64,000 nt of DNA from Viscum album (GCA_963277665.1 OY728122.1:2122528024-2122592023), one strand, 5' to 3'. Positions 1 through 16,035 are shown, counted from the first letter of the stretch. The notes: generated by a model not told the origin, from the sequence alone. Translations and numbers: made by a program.

Positions 1-3000
1 ATAAATTCCTTTATAGACATGAAATCCAGGGAGAAAAAATCCCACTTCTATTTTCAAACCACACAACTCCAACTTTTAATCACTATAATTACAATAAGAT
101 ATATCTATTTAAAATATATCAAGTGAAGTGAAACCTAAATCAACTCCCAAATTGATTAACTATATTATTAGTGAACTGTATGGGGGTAAGCATTGATTTA
201 TAATATATTTTTTACATTGGATTTTATATTATAAATATTTCAGACATGTTGTTTTTAGAACATGTTTATTATTTTATGTGATACATATATGTGAAACATA
301 TTTTTTACACATCTACGAGATATATCATGAATTTTAATTAATGGGAGTGACTCGTTGGAATCCTATTGGATATAATATTAAAGACACATATAAAAATAAA
401 TTATTATTCATATAGATGTTGTATTCCATTAAATTAAAAAATATATTATTCAACATTTATTAGTAATAAATAATCTATGTTCATATACAGAAGTTATCAA
501 TTTTTTTTGAAAAGATTTATAAAGGAGTTATGATATAGATAGAGAATACTTTTTAGTCACTTAAATATGTTTTGTTGTTAAGAACAATATGGTTTATAAT
601 GTTTTAATCATTGTTTCCTTTTATTGAATTTTAAAATATGATTTTATTTTCATAATATAATATTTATAATTTAGGTGTTGAATTAGTTATATTTTGATCG
701 TATATTTCTACATAATTATATTTTTCGGATCCTAAAAACTATTTCATTAATATTTCTGATTAATGAGATCTAATTAGGCCATAAAATTAACTATAAATCA
801 TAAATAGATGTATTTATCTAAATTAATGTGGCATTGTGGTGTCAATATCAGGTATATGGTATTGGAGATTTTTTGTATTTAAAAAATTATATCATCTGAA
901 TGATTTTTGAATAATATTGAGTGGGTAATAGTGATGATTATATAGGTTATATATGGCAGTATCAATCATAAACATTTCATGGGATGTAAGTCAAAAAAAC
1001 CAATGATCGATGTAGATAACCATTGAATGTAAATATAAGGACATTAAACATCCGTGGATCATTAACATTTGATAGTGTATAATATATATGGTATATATTT
1101 TATTCATGACTTCATGAATCATGTTATTTTGATGTACAAAATTTTTTTAGAGAAATTTATAAGATAATGTTTTATATGATGATGATAATGAAATTCATTT
1201 ATAAAATCTCAATATTTATAAATGCAATGAAGATTCCCTAGCTATCATTAGATATGGAATACAATCATTTTGAGAATATTTATCATTAAGAGGTGTTGCA
1301 TGTGGAATTAGAGATATTTTATTAATTGATTTATGTGAATGTTCTAAAAACAATGAAATCATATAATGAAATAAATTATTTTTTGTAGTGATGTAGTCTA
1401 CCAATGTTTCAGCGGGTAGTATCTATTGAAACTATAATTATTTCCATGAAATGGTAAATATTATAAATTATCTTGATTGTATAACATTTTTATTTGGAAT
1501 AATATTAGTGGTTAACCTCTTTTTTAGATAAAACTATCATTAGTTGAAGTTTTTCCTTAATGGAAAATTTTTTTCTACCAGTTAATGAATATGAATATTT
1601 TTTTATTCTTATACATAAACTTAATTAAAATTAATAATAAATATGGTGAATATTTATAGTGATGATTTGTTAAGGATAAATAATAATACATGAGTTGTCT
1701 TTATTATTCAACGAGTGGGTAAACGGAAGTCTAGATGTTCTCTCATGTGATGAAGAAATTATTGGAGTATTTAATACTACTTTAGAATAAGAAACTCAAA
1801 GGCTGGTTTTTATTTTTTATTTATTAATTTTTTTAAATGGATACTAATGTTATAATTATTTAGTGGTTTATTACTATATATGTCATATATGGTAAAAATA
1901 TAGGTTTTTTATATTCCTAATGTATTAATGTCAAGATTAAAATATAGATAAAATAAATAAGATTAATTTTAGTATTATTATTATTATTAAATAGAATGAA
2001 TTTCACAGTACAATAAATTTTACACCAATCATAATTCTAGAATATTTATTAACATTAATTTAAATAAAATGTTGTGATAATAGTGTAATAGTTGATTATT
2101 TTTGGGAATTTTGAATGGAAATCTTAATTTTTTTTTCAAAATGTCTAAAATAAAATAATCTTCCTTAATAAAAAATTACATTGAGAATCAGAAGTTATCT
2201 TTTATTTTGGAATATAGATTATTCAGTTGGATAATATTTTTGTAAAAACATATGGACATTTATTATTCTAATTGTAGTGATGAGATGTTTTAATGAATAA
2301 AATTTAGGTATTAAAATATTATGTTACTTATAATATTTAATATATTCTTAAACTATAGTATTTTTTATTGATTATCATTTGTATAGAGATTTAATTACAT
2401 TTAGGGAACCACTGGTGGGGAGTTATCAATGAGGAACTATAAATTCACATGGCCAAAATTTGGTTAACTTGTTCTGATGATCCCATTTAATAAATTATGA
2501 TATTAAAAAATCTCCCTTCACACTCTATATAATAATAAATAAATAATGGACTGAAAATATTTTATGAAATTTATATAAAATTAATAAAATAATGATTTTT
2601 AATGTTAAAAATAGAAGTAATTATCATTTTCTATACCCTCTGTGAGGAATCATATAATAAAACATCATACAACATTTTTATGGATTAATTTTTTTATTCA
2701 TGATGTATGGTATATTTAAATTAATATATAATTCAATATATACCTAATGATCATAGAATCTAATTTTTTTGACACATATAATTTGAGATATTATATTGGG
2801 TATCTCTAATGATAAAATGGTTCACCTTAATTTGATAACTAAAATAATAGAAAGAATCCAAATAAATTTTATTCATAATGTTATTATTGAGACACATAAA
2901 ATTACATTATAATTAAAATAATATAATTCAAGGATTTATAAAATTATAAAGAATTAAATTTAGTGATTTGTTTTATAAAATAAGGATAAATTATTCTGTC

Positions 3001-6000
3001 ATATCAGTCATATTTCAAAATATACATCGATAGAATTTAGGTAAAGTGATATTGATAATGGAAATATAATTATATTTATAGGTTTACTCTTTTGAGGGAA
3101 AATTTTTAGAAAGTTGAGAGTTGAAATCACAATCATCCATTACTTTTATATAAAATGGAATTATTTTTTGAAAATTATTCCATTATCATGATTCTCTTAA
3201 TGAATATATATTTATATGAGTATTTGTAGAATATTTTTCATGCTATTTTTTTCGACCAAACTTGGTTATATTTTTTAATTATATATATAATAGTTTTGGA
3301 GAATATTTAATATCTCAACATTGGATATCTATTATATAATATAATATAATATTAAGGAAAAATTTGAAAATTTGTTATTTGTTCATGATACAGTGTTTAT
3401 AATGTATGAATCTTGGCCCACCAATGTATCAAATATAGTGATTTCAGAATCATGGATATGTGGGATAACACCATTTTGAGCTAACATCATTGAGAGACTA
3501 TAGAAAAATAATCATAAAATAGAAATATTTTTGTGTATTTTAGGAGGATATATAATAAGTGTGTTTGTCACTATGTGAGGTTGCATGCAAGCATTCTACA
3601 TGGAGCCGCTTAATAATATAAACCTCCAGGATTATGTGGGGTCATCTAGGAACTCATGTTTTCACATAAAAATATCTTTTGACCTATATTTAATATCCTA
3701 TACATATTAGATAATTATTTTAATCTTTTAAATGTTGTTTTTTGGGTTAGCTACACTTATAATGTTCCATAATTATAGAATTTTTTATTTTAATTATATG
3801 CGTATCATACAATAAAGTGAGAAGATAAATTAATTTACTAATGTTCTAGAGGATAAATTTTATAATACGAATGAGAATAATTAATTGGGTGAATCATTGG
3901 TAATTTGTTGAGACACAATGATTTGGAATTATAGAAAATAAATATAATATATAATGAGTTTAATTGGAAGAATTTAATTCAAAAATTTAAAATGATGATA
4001 TAATTACTAACTTGAGAGTTTTGCATAATTTTAGAGAATTAATTACTCTGTAAATGATTATAATAAAAAAAAATTTGATTATAAAAATATTATATTAATA
4101 TTATTATATATCATAAGGAAAATAATTCAGAAATTTTTTTAAATTATTTTCAACGTAAAGTTTTGAAAATATTGAAATTGTTTTTAATATTATCATTGAA
4201 ATAATGAATTTAATGTGATAATGATACAAAACTACAAAGAGAATATTTAATGATTTGGGTGTATATAGATAATTATATTTTCCCTGTATATAAAAGGAAT
4301 ATTATCCTATTATTTATAACATTGATAGAAATATTAGAAAAAATATTAATTATTTATTAATTTCGAATTTGTTTATTTGAGAAAATCATATAATTTATTT
4401 ATATTACTAATATTATTTAAACATAGAAGATTATAATTAATAATGTATACTTTATTACTAAATTTATTTTATTAAATATAGGTCATGATCACTCAAACGG
4501 TTTTAGACTGATAATGCCACATAACCTCAGGGGAACCTTCAAATAAACGCACCGATGACAACTATGAATTTGGGTTGATGTGAAATTATTTGGGTGATTA
4601 TAACCCAAGATACTATTAACCATAAATTATATATTTAATTTATAATTATAAATGGTGAATAATATGCTATTACCCTAAGATGGGGTTGTATTGGGGTTTT
4701 AATACTTCATTAATTAAAAATCATTCTATATGAACAATGTCTCATTTAATTAATTGACATTATCATATAAATACTGAGAGGAACATTGTTATTTTGTTTA
4801 GTTAGATATGGTTAAAGTTTCATTTATTGGATTTTGTGTCCATGAATTATGGAAATTTGAAAATGTCTATTTAATTGGATAACCCTTACTCCGATACATA
4901 ATAGTATCATGCATCAATGTTTTTCTATATGCCAAAGAACTATGAAGATAACTTCATATAATGTTTTGGACTAGGTAAATAATTTTCCTTTTCTCCCTAA
5001 ATTACAATATTTAAGGATAGATCCATACTTCAAAAGGTCACTTGGTTGAATTTTCTTTCACTATGTCACTTTTTGTGGAAATGATAACTGTAAAATACAT
5101 TATATAATTTTTGATCCTATCTCAATGATTATTTTCATAGATTTAATATTTAGTTATGAATATATTCTTTGTAGAGGCTATGTAAAGCTTCACGGTCACA
5201 TTTTCAAAAAGACCATGATGATTTTTTTGTTTTTTCCTTTCCAAAATAACTCTAGAAGGAAATTATAATTTTATTATTCCAAGAAATTGTTTTTATTCTC
5301 CTACTTGATGGTTTAATCATATTGGTGTGTCAAATAATCATGACATACAAGCATTTCCTAAAAATAAAAATCTAATATTTATATAATATGAATATGGTAT
5401 TATTTTCTCTTTATAGATATCTGTTTTATATTTTATCTTGTGATCGATATCTCATGTGAAATAGACCTTATGATAATTGTTAATCACTAAAAAATATGTA
5501 TAAACATAAATTATAATGCTCATAAAGACTTTAAAATTTTGTAAATATCATGTGTTTTGACAATATTAATTACTCTAAAAGAGATAACTTCATGAGAATA
5601 TCTGTATCTTATTCTCATGTATATTAATATCTATAAATACTAAAGACAATATGTTCCTAGAAACATGGTAATGGTCCTCATAAATTAATCATTTCCTGAT
5701 AAAAAATAGTAATTGTACGTTTTTGACCATCTATTGATGAATATCCAAACACTATCAAATAGTTTTAAAAAAAATATGGATTCCTACCAATTTTCTCATA
5801 TAATCACACAAGGTTACAGAAATGTTTCAATTAACTATATCGTTCATCCTAAAAAATATTATGTTGTATAGAATATTCCATAGTACAACACATATTACGA
5901 CATACCCTGAACATGGATGGATATGTTATTTAATTTAATTTTAATTTATATTTGTTCCTCCAATCTTCTAGTTAATTAACATCTGATTTTGGGTGCTTAA

Positions 6001-9000
6001 GGAATGTAGATAAGGCTTTATAAAAAAGAATATTGGGTACCCAAACTATAAGAAAACATTGTGGTACGCTACACAATTTTTTCATACTTCAACCACATGG
6101 AAAACAAAAAAAATTTCAAACAGTATGTCATAACCATGTCCCATGCTCTAGGAGCATAGTAGAGGGATCCCAATTGGTTTATTGATTTCCAAATATTGTA
6201 AAAAACATAAAAATTTTAATAGGTTCCTTTAAAGTTCTATTTAATATTATTTTATTTATTATTTTTTTTTGAAAACATCACCTTTATCAATTCTCATTTG
6301 GACTACATGACTCAAATATGATTCTTCTACACCTCACCCCATTGTTGCTCTATAAATAATGGGTAATTTAAGGGATTTCAAAAAGTATTATGATTCAATA
6401 TTCTATGTAATCCCATCTTAGATTCAAAAACATATTAATCTTTATATTTTCCCAAATGAACTTATTTCTATATTGTTTTTCTGGTCTAGTGTTCATGTTT
6501 ATTGGTTTTTAAATTGGGGACTTTTCATTTTTCCAGTTCCATGTGTTCCTTCATTCCACATTGGTCTTACATGATGTGAATTTTAGTTTCATATTCCAAT
6601 GAGATAATGATTAATGTAGTTTTTCCTAATTAAAAGGCTACAAATTGAAAACTATTATTTATTGTCATTTTTAATTTATGTTTCAATTATTATTCAGTGG
6701 GAATATTATTTTGGCCCAAAACATTTACAAAATTTATTATATGTTTTTTAATAGATATATACAATATGTAAAGACTAATGATTTTTAGAAAAATTATCCC
6801 TCAATGTATAACATCATAACACATCAAAATGAATATAAAAAATGACATCATTAGTTTTCTTTCCCTACTGATATCCAAAATATATTTTTACAAATGAAGC
6901 GAGATTGGATAACATAGGGATTAAAAATGAATTGGATGGGCTAGAAAACATTGTAAGGGAATAATCATGATTAGGAAACATAACATGTGAGATAGAGGTA
7001 TAACATGATATTAAAAAAAGATAAGGCTAATGAGTAATTAACTGGAATAATAACATAAATTTCATAAAACCAAATGATCATACAAAAATAGGAAATATAG
7101 AAGAAAAAAACAGTCACAATAAGAAAATTTCATGGATAATTACTATGAAAACATAACATAGTGGAATTAATAACACTATGTATTAGGTTTATTCCTTATT
7201 TACCTTATAGAATAAAATATGAGGTGAATTAATCTACAAATTAATTGGATGTATATCGGTGAACACCAATTATAATATGTTTAATATTATGTGTTAAAAA
7301 AGGAAATAAATAGGAGAGTATAATATTAATTTATCCGCCTAGAAATAAAATGATATGAATAATCATGCCTCATTCTATTATCATGGAAATTTAAAAATTA
7401 TGGAATTTTAGAAATGAATATAAATAATATATTACCCCTAATTGGATGCGAGAATATGATAGGTGTATCCTTGGGAGACATATTTTCATAATATAGATAA
7501 AAAACATAACAATAAATAGAGATTAAAATTTAGTTACACATTTAATGTCCATAATATTCAGAAAAGTGTTGTTTATATAGATCTATTTATCATGAGTGTG
7601 ACTTGTCACACATGTTCTTCATCTTCCTCTTCATTAGTAAAACACTTTTGGGTTTCAACAAAATCCTTCCAAGTATGGTTTTCTAATAAAAAATGATTAT
7701 TAAGTGATCAAAATGAGCTACGATTGGTATTTTTACGGTCTTTTCGGAACCAAAAATTTTTTTTTCAGGAGAGGGGAGGAGTTGAGGTTTCCTTTTATAA
7801 CGGAGAGGACTGACATAGAATTTTTTAAATGAATGAAATTAAAAAAAAATTGTTCCCAAAACATTGATGAAATATATACAATTCATGAAAATTAGACTCC
7901 ATATGGAGTAAATATTTCATTAAAATTTAAATATGATATGTTTTGCGGTCATTCATCACATATCTATTTAGTTTAACCCCCAATAAAACTATTTTATACT
8001 TTAACATTGTAAAATATTTTTCTATATTTGTGATACATTTTGAAAAACACACTTATATATAACATATTGCCTAAAAATAATAATGATGATTCATAATATT
8101 AGATCTAATTTATGTATTTAAATTTATATTATTGTCCAACATTATTTCATAATTAAGCCCACAAAATTTTATATAAATTGGCCTTTTCGGATTATTATAT
8201 TTTAAAAAATCAGGGTTTTATATTAACTCTATCACTAAAAATAACTATTATATGATTTATAATTAATATATATATATACATAATTAATTATATATATATA
8301 TATATATCTATTTTTTTATTTTATTTTTCTACAAATTATACACTTTAGGAATATAAAAATAGTCTTGATAGAACAACATTTTATAGAAAAAATTAATATT
8401 GTACATAATCATGAAAAACATTTATTCAAAAAAATATCCATATAATTAAAAATAAAATGGTAATTATATATCTTAAGGATCAAATAAAAAATATAATTTT
8501 GTGTTTTAATTGATTTACTAATATAAATTTATTGATATTACATGACAATCAGAAATTTTAAGTATTAACATAAAAATGAATTACTTTAGAAAATTCAAAT
8601 ATTTCTCCATAATGTAATTTGAATATGATTATTTCCATTTTTTTAATTTTATAGAATATAATATTTAAATTTTAAGGTAATTAATTATAAAATTGTCACC
8701 TAAAATACAATAAAATACAACACATTTTTATTCAAAATGTTCTTTTGAGGAATATAATGAATTTTTAAAAAATTCAATTCTTATTACATAAAATTATTTC
8801 AATAAATTTACATATAGTGGGAGATTTATATATTTATATTGATATATCATAAATAAGTTAATCCTACTCATTCTTGTCTATTTAATGGGTATCTTATAAC
8901 CAGCATATGTGAGTAATCATGATCTGTTTAGGCTTGGCGTTTATTTTCATATATGTTATCAAACATAGTTTTCTTTTTTTAGAAGTTATTTGTGTGAAAC

Positions 9001-12000
9001 TAAATCCCAATTATGGAATTTTATCGGTGAAAATAATTTCAATAATAAAGAGATAATTGGGTGTGGTACTTTTACTTCTTATATGTTTTCAATTCCAAAG
9101 TTGCCTATTTGTATTTATGGTTCTTCAAAAGTACATTGAAAAAGCGAGTTTTCCTGATGTATAGAACATTATTTATAAATTATGTGATCATAATAGGTTT
9201 CTCATTCAAATATATATTATTTTCTAGTTGTACCAACTACCAATTCAGTACATATGATGGATTGTGTTTCTATATTTCCTCAATAGGGACACCAAGAATA
9301 CATCATTTACTTGGGAGAGGAATGGTGGTAGTGTCAGTTGATAAGACATAACTCTAATGTGATAAAGAATATGAATGGGGTCGATATACCTATGGATTAG
9401 ATTTTACGTATTACAAAATCTCATGAATATCATCATGGGAGACATATTGTGAAACACTATATAGTTGACATAATAGTCTATGTCTCAGTAATGATTTTCA
9501 TTATAGATCTTCTATCAACCCATAAAAGTACTGACGTGTTTCTGAATAGCTTGGAAATTTTCCACTATTTACTCAACCATTTAAACCCCAAAAATAATTT
9601 TTCACCAACTTCATCTCAACATAATGGTTTCCTGTAACTCTTCCCATAATGTGATTCATAAGAATCCATTTCGATTATTTAGGGAATGAATAAATTGTAT
9701 ATGAACTTTACTAGATGAAGGTGTTGATCTCATCCACCTTTTAATGTACATCGAGAATGATCTATAAATGGAATAATATGTTTGATTTGTCTTTTAAAAT
9801 TGGATTTCATTTTGGGGAGACAAGTTCATCTAACTATCAACTCAATATTTAGAAAATATTGGAGACTATTCTATAACATGGTCGTAAATCTCATAACTCT
9901 GTCAGATACAATTGATAGTGGTGTTATATAATGTCGCACCACCTCTTGAAAATATATCCTTGAAATTTTATGAATCTATGAATCCTCAATAATTGAAATG
10001 TTGATTGATTATTTTTAATATTATCCACCCCAAATTATATCGAATCATTTCTAATTGATTAATTTATAAGAATAATGAAAAAGTGAAGGGTGATGTTTCC
10101 CCATTTCCATATAAGAATGGTTAATAGAAAAATCATATCCATTTACATTTTCCTTGATATGTCTATATTATAATATAAAATAAAATATTTTTTGTATAAT
10201 CTATTATATATATAATTATATTTTCCAACCAATAATTCTCTCAGATATCTCAATACATCTTCATACTTCATGTGTGTATGGAGAAGGTCGATCAGTATGC
10301 ATCATTAAATAGTTATGTCTTTATCATATGACTTAATTAAACACATAGTGGAAACAATAATATTTTATCTCATTCATTGATTACTAACATTTTGTATTTC
10401 CCTTTTATTTTATCTTCCATCGTCTTCATTATTTATAAATAAATACATTGAAAATCGTTTACATTATTTAGATGGATTTTCAATGAAATCATTCTTAAAC
10501 GGAATGATTATAATCATTACTTAGTGATTCACATGTCTATCAATTTCATGTCTATCTTTATTAGACCCTTCTCAGTTATCATCAGTGAAATGGTTGGTAA
10601 ATATTTTCTACATAGAGTATCTTTCCATGTTTTTCTTCACTAGGATGGTAATGCATTTAGAAGTAAAATTCTCCATTAGGATTAATAATACCCATTATAT
10701 TATATTTATATCATTCTATGTGAATATATATTTTAGGTTCTTATGATACATATATACTTCACGCTTCTCAACATTTATATAATGTCACCATATTTTTAAT
10801 GAAATGTTCACAACATATAAATGTAATACATGTTTTGGAATGTTCTATTCACAAACATTTATCATTATTGGGGAGTAGGCTATCACAATATAATTATATA
10901 TTAGAACACAACCCAATCACTAATTTTAATAATTACTAAAATCATTGTGATTATTCCCACATTGAGGAATTATATGGATTCTTATAGAGGTAAATCAATT
11001 TTTTAAATACTTAAGGATGACATGGAATTCAATGGTCTAGACAAATGTGACCCCTTTCAAAGTTATATTAGATTAGGAATTTGAATATTTTGATATGTTT
11101 TTCACAAATAATTAGTAATGTAAAGTTATTCTAATGAAAATACAAATCTCTGTTGTATATATTTTCTAGTTATACTCCACAATTTCATTTTTCAAAGAAT
11201 TATCCAAATATATTCCTTTTCAAGTGATAATATACACCATTAATTTTACTTACTTCATCCATAACCCACATTTATTGTACATTTTATATAGATTATCAAT
11301 TTTCTAATTAAATATAAATGTTTTAAAATTATCTTCTTGTTTCTCATAAGATTTTGATTATATTTAAATTTAATTAATATTGACTATAAAAAATATGTAG
11401 ATGTAATTTCTAAATTCACTATTCATTAAATCCATAATGATTTCCCGATAATTTATTGGTCATGACGGTATCACTGAGAAACCATAGTTTCTATCACTTA
11501 TTGATTTTTTCTTGGGAATATCATTCTTATTAACCTTTATTTGGTAACATTAATAATAAAGGACTATCTTTGAAATTTACATGGTCCAAAATAGTTGATA
11601 AATGAAGTCATCTAATTTTATACAGGGTCACATGTTACGTATTAGGACTTTTGATTCATTCTAATCAATATAGAGACTCATTGAATCAGCATTACTCTTG
11701 ATGAAGAGGGCCAACACACCCCATGGTGAAGTAATGAGATGTATAAAACCATTTTGAGGATTTTATTTAACTTCTATTTAATTTCCTAGAACTCAATGGT
11801 GTCCATTATGTTTACATTATTTAATATAGAAGGAGAATTAATTATAATACGGATTGTGAACTGAAACTATTGGAATAGTTGAAGACCTAAAAAACTCATC
11901 ACATAATAATTTATTATAATCCATCACAATGAACATGTATTGAATAATTTTTCCTCTATTTCCTCAATTAGTTGGGCTTCATATATTTGTTAATGGTTAT

Positions 12001-13675
12001 AATATCTAATATTGACTAGAATATTAAACAGTTGACTTATTATCCTGATTACATATCTAGAGAATTAGTGGATGAACCATGATCTAAATAGTGATCTACC
12101 CTTCCTAACAATTGATGTTGGATTTATATAAGGAATTCAAGTCAATTATCAATACAGAATAAAAATCCAGAAAATGATTGTTGATAATAATTTCTAGATG
12201 ATTTAGTCCACAATAATTGGTTTTTTTATTTACTAGGTTTGCTTCAATTACTCAATTTTTTGTTCTCACAGATATCACAACCACTTTTTTATGTGTTAGT
12301 TGAAATGTTTGACTATATATAAAATATAAGAAAGTGTATACATTATAATAATAAAAAATTATTTAAACTATTAATTAATAAATATCTACCATACCTATCC
12401 TGACATAATTGTTATGATCCACCTCTGCAGTAGTGATAAAATAAACATGTACATTATCTTTAGGCCTTGGAGGTTGTTGTCATTGGTTGTATCTGGAATG
12501 CCATGGAATTGGGAATTGGATCAAATAATAAAATTTTTCCCACAGGTGAAAAATTCAACAAAATGATTTTTATTAATTTGAAAAATTATTTATTCTTCTA
12601 CATTAGTGGGAATGTTTATTTTCCATCATCATTAATCTTGATTTCTATATTTTATACATTTTCATCATATCATGTTTCTGTTAAAATGGATTCCGTGATT
12701 CTACTTCCAAAAATTTCATCATAGTGATAATAGATTTTCAGAACCTCATGAGGTTAATCGATTGATAATCCTGATGAGGACTCCATTTCTCTCATTTTTA
12801 TTCCCAGTACAATGAGACCACTCAGTGTCTCCATTCTCAATACCAACCGTGAGATAAAAATGAAAAATGTATTCATAACTATCAATTTTTCAATTCTCCA
12901 AATATTTCCATATAATAATATTTAATCAACTCTATAAATGTTCCACCTTTCTTTCATCATTGATTATGAAGACAGAGTCATATTGTAAATTCTTTGTGAT
13001 GTTTGACTTATACACCATCCTAAAATCATCTTATTTTTTATTTATTATGTTAAAATTCTGATCTATATAGATAGTTTGTGTAAAATATTTATTAAAAATT
13101 ATTTTTATAAGGTATTACCAATTAATGGAGTAAATTTCCCCTTTATAAATCGTGTTCATAATCAATGTCACTGACTAATTAGCATCTACCTTCATGATAT
13201 AAATATCATTCGAAATATTCAATTAATCTAATCATTATACAACTTTGAATATATTCACAATGAATATATTCTATTGATCTAAAATTATGAGATAATAAGA
13301 TACAATAAAAGTAAGAGTCTATTGTATCATAAAACACTAAACTAAAAGTATATCATTATTTGGATAAGGAGGGAGTTCTATATGATTTAGTTATTACTTA
13401 CATGTTGATCCTATTCGTTCCATATTTCGATTAATTTCACTAATATTTCTTCCATTATGTCAGGGACATAATTTCTATATTCATCAAATTAAATATAATG
13501 TTGAATGTTGGTGTAGCATCTTGTAATTCTATCCACTTACTAAAAAAATAAAAAATTGATTAAAATACATTACATAATAAAAATATTAACCATAAATTGA
13601 TAAAAAAAATAGTATAAATAAAATATAACAGATTACTATATCATAAAATACTAGTATCGGTGCTTCATTCTAGGT
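1..13675. other. AT-rich anonymous DNA, no recognised gene
   Basis: Read on both strands, this stretch has dense stops and no protein motif I can name. The longest open frames (96, 85 and 62 codons near 9.1, 12.5 and 9.5 kb) are hydrophobic, AT-driven and unlike any family I know. Much of it is probably transposon DNA too decayed to place, because it flanks a nest of old elements. That is inference from context. It forms the left flank of element II. Confidence 0.6.
8261..8308. repeat. TA/AATT microsatellite tract
   Basis: Near-pure alternating TA interrupted by AATTAATTA. It is a simple AT repeat with no sign of function. Confidence 0.85.
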
Positions 13676-13817
13676 TATAAATAATGGAACATAATCCACA
13701 CTCTCTATACATGTGATGAAATCCATTACAATACATTCACTACTCTAATATTGAAAAATGTGAAAAAAAAATTTCCTCTAAACTTTATAACATGAAAAAG
13801 AAAAACATGGATCACTA
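13676..13817 (-). repeat. Element II 3' LTR, distal fragment left of element I
   Basis: The stretch ending in ATGGATCACT aligns with 30,239-30,380 of the 5' LTR of element II (there CTTGGATCACTTATATTC). The continuation TTATATAC is found only after element I, at 24,567. This is the last ~140 bp of the interrupted LTR. The left edge is placed by alignment to the 5' LTR end next to the primer site and may be off by about 10 bp. Confidence 0.65.
13813..13817. repeat. Target-site duplication of element I, left copy
   Basis: ACTAA here and GCTTA at 24,565-24,569 each differ by one base from ACTTA, the sequence at the same place in the uninterrupted LTR copy (ACTTATATTC near 30,375). This fits a decayed 5-bp duplication. 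Confidence 0.55.
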
Positions 13818-15862
13818 ATGTAAATTACCAATTAATAATTTTATAGGAAATTTTTATATATATTAATATTTATGGATTATATATTAATTTTATTTTAAAT
13901 GGGAGCATTTTTCTGATAGCGTACTCGAGACACAACAATGGTTTTCATAGAAATTTAATTTTGTACACAAGACTGAGTTATAAAAAAAATAATATATTAT
14001 TATTATTATCATTTAAAAAGGTAGTTATATTCTCACCATTATATTGGAGGTAATTAATATAACTAACTATATTACACTTATAAATTATTATTACATATTT
14101 TTACATTCTTTCAATAAATATTAGAGGTTTAAAAATAGAATAAATAGAATTTTAAGCATAAAATACTATAATAAATTTTAAAAGGTAGTTGAACCACCTT
14201 TTGATTGTGAACACATTTTAAATCTAGTTTTTTTACATTTATATGTTTTATATGAAAAAATAAACTTCTTATTTGGAATATGGGCATCAAAATTTAAATT
14301 TGGGTAATTTTTTGTATTTTTTTACTTAAAATCATATTTCAATGAATAGTAAAAAATAATACATTTTAATTCAAAATTGTTTTTTCATATAACATATTTA
14401 TATTGTCATATTATTTATTTAATTAGTATTATAGTGTAATTAGATTACTTTTCTATCATTTAAACCAATTTTGTTTCATTCAAATCATTTTCATATTGAA
14501 ATTTTAAAGATAAACTAGGTGAACTTTTGAATGTTTTTCATAAAAACCCTGTTTTTTCATTATGACAATGAAAATATTTTAAAAATTTTATTTTTCCAAC
14601 TATGTGAATATCATTTTAAAAAATTAACATAAAGGGTTGTAATTAATATGAACAAATTCATCCAATAGGATCGACATACCTTTTGGTGAAAAGAATCTTT
14701 AATATTTTATTTTCCACGATTGAAGGAAAATTAGGTAATTGAAGGTAAAAATAATATTATAATAATATATAACTACCCTAAAACTTTTATAACTATTATT
14801 ATATGTGTTTTTTTCATCCAAGGCAATCATTGAGATGAAATTATTGCCTTTAGAAGTAACATGAATGTGATTATTACATTTATAACATTTAATTTAATGG
14901 AAAATTTGTCAATTTCATGCCTATTATTATTATCATGATTTTAATATAGTGTTATATAAGTGATATTTGGGACTATGAATAGTCCATATAATGATAAAAA
15001 TATTACCTACATCATGGTAATTTATTTATAATTTTTTGGAATTTTATAATTGCATTTATTTACGACACAACGATGATGTAATAATTTTATGAGTGAAATG
15101 TTAATAATTAAAAAAATGTATTATCTATGATCATATAATAGCAATAGTATATTTTATGGGTGGTTAAATGATACATCCAATTTTTGTGGTTATGTGATAA
15201 AAAAATATGGGTGGTTCTCTAAGAAAACAAGGATAAGTGGTTATATTATGACCTCTAGGGTATTGGGTATGGAAGTCAATTGTTTGGCTATTACATTTAG
15301 AGATATGAGTAAAAATAAACCTTATAAATACTCCATTTAATTATTATTATGTCCCATGTTTCCTATATATATTATATGTCTCTTTCTATGGGGTTTAAGG
15401 TAATATTTCATTAGAAAATGGTAAGTAATGAGCTTATATTTTGTGTAGTGTATTTACTACTTCTTACGAGTGAAAAATATTACTTCTTGATAATGTATTC
15501 GTAGTTTACATGTTTTCACAAGACTAAATGTTTTTATTCATTATGTATCCCCTACTAAGATTTTAATTCTCTACCCATTTTTTAATTTTTTATTGGATTT
15601 GAAGTAGAATAAAATCAAGGTTGGAATCGCGGAAATGTTATGATATTTAAACCTAAAAAGAAACCGTGTTTATTTTAAAATAAATTTGTTTTAGGAATAA
15701 TTTGGATTGTGAGTAGACATTTATAATTTTTAATTTTTAATTTGTTACGTGTGAGATGTGGCCTAATTATATAAAATATAAAATTTAAAAATCTTTATTA
15801 TGAAATAACGTCAAATTATTGACTTAACTCCAGATTAAGTAATGTTTATGGATTTGACCACA
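13818..15862 (+). repeat. Element I 5' LTR, internally deleted
   Basis: It starts TGTAAATTACC and aligns with the 3' LTR start at 20,489, then continuously to about 15,090. There it jumps to the equivalent of 23,781 in the 3' LTR and aligns on to the end (ACCACA). The missing ~2.0 kb is present in the 3' LTR and in the related LTR of element III, so this copy has a deletion rather than the other an insertion. The lost part holds the TATA region and hairpin leader. A degraded primer site follows, with TTCCTTTCA at the place of TTGGTATCA. Confidence 0.8.
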
Positions 15863-16035
15863 TAGTTCCTTTCATAAGACTATTTAGATAACTTATGGAG
15901 TACGAGTATTGTTAATATGATATCCATAAATTATTTTTATTTTACTGTAAAATTGAAATGATATAGAATTTTATTATTACAAATTTTATTTTTCTAATAT
16001 TTAATTTCTCATTAATGGTTTTCTATATAGGAAAC

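Noticed and set aside
6900..7330. Possible third copy of repeat V (TAACATAGGGATT ... TTGTAAGGG)
   Set aside because: Similarity is patchy and within what AT-rich sequence gives by chance; an alignment score would be needed.
9061..9637. Open frames of 96 and 62 codons, one with a YIVDIIVY stretch recalling the copia RT YVDDI motif
   Set aside because: No neighbouring RT motif (no LYGLKQ-like or SLYGLK-like block) in any frame. The match is short and AT-driven.
10270..10310. GGAGAAGGTCGATCAGTATGCATC resembles the reverse hairpin core (in pieces)
   Set aside because: No partner copies at ~190 bp on either side and no LTR context recognised.
12760..12800. CCTGATGAGG and, at 43,495, CTGATGAATC considered as hammerhead ribozyme cores (known in some plant LTR elements)
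   Set aside because: No GAAA box or closing stems at the required positions.
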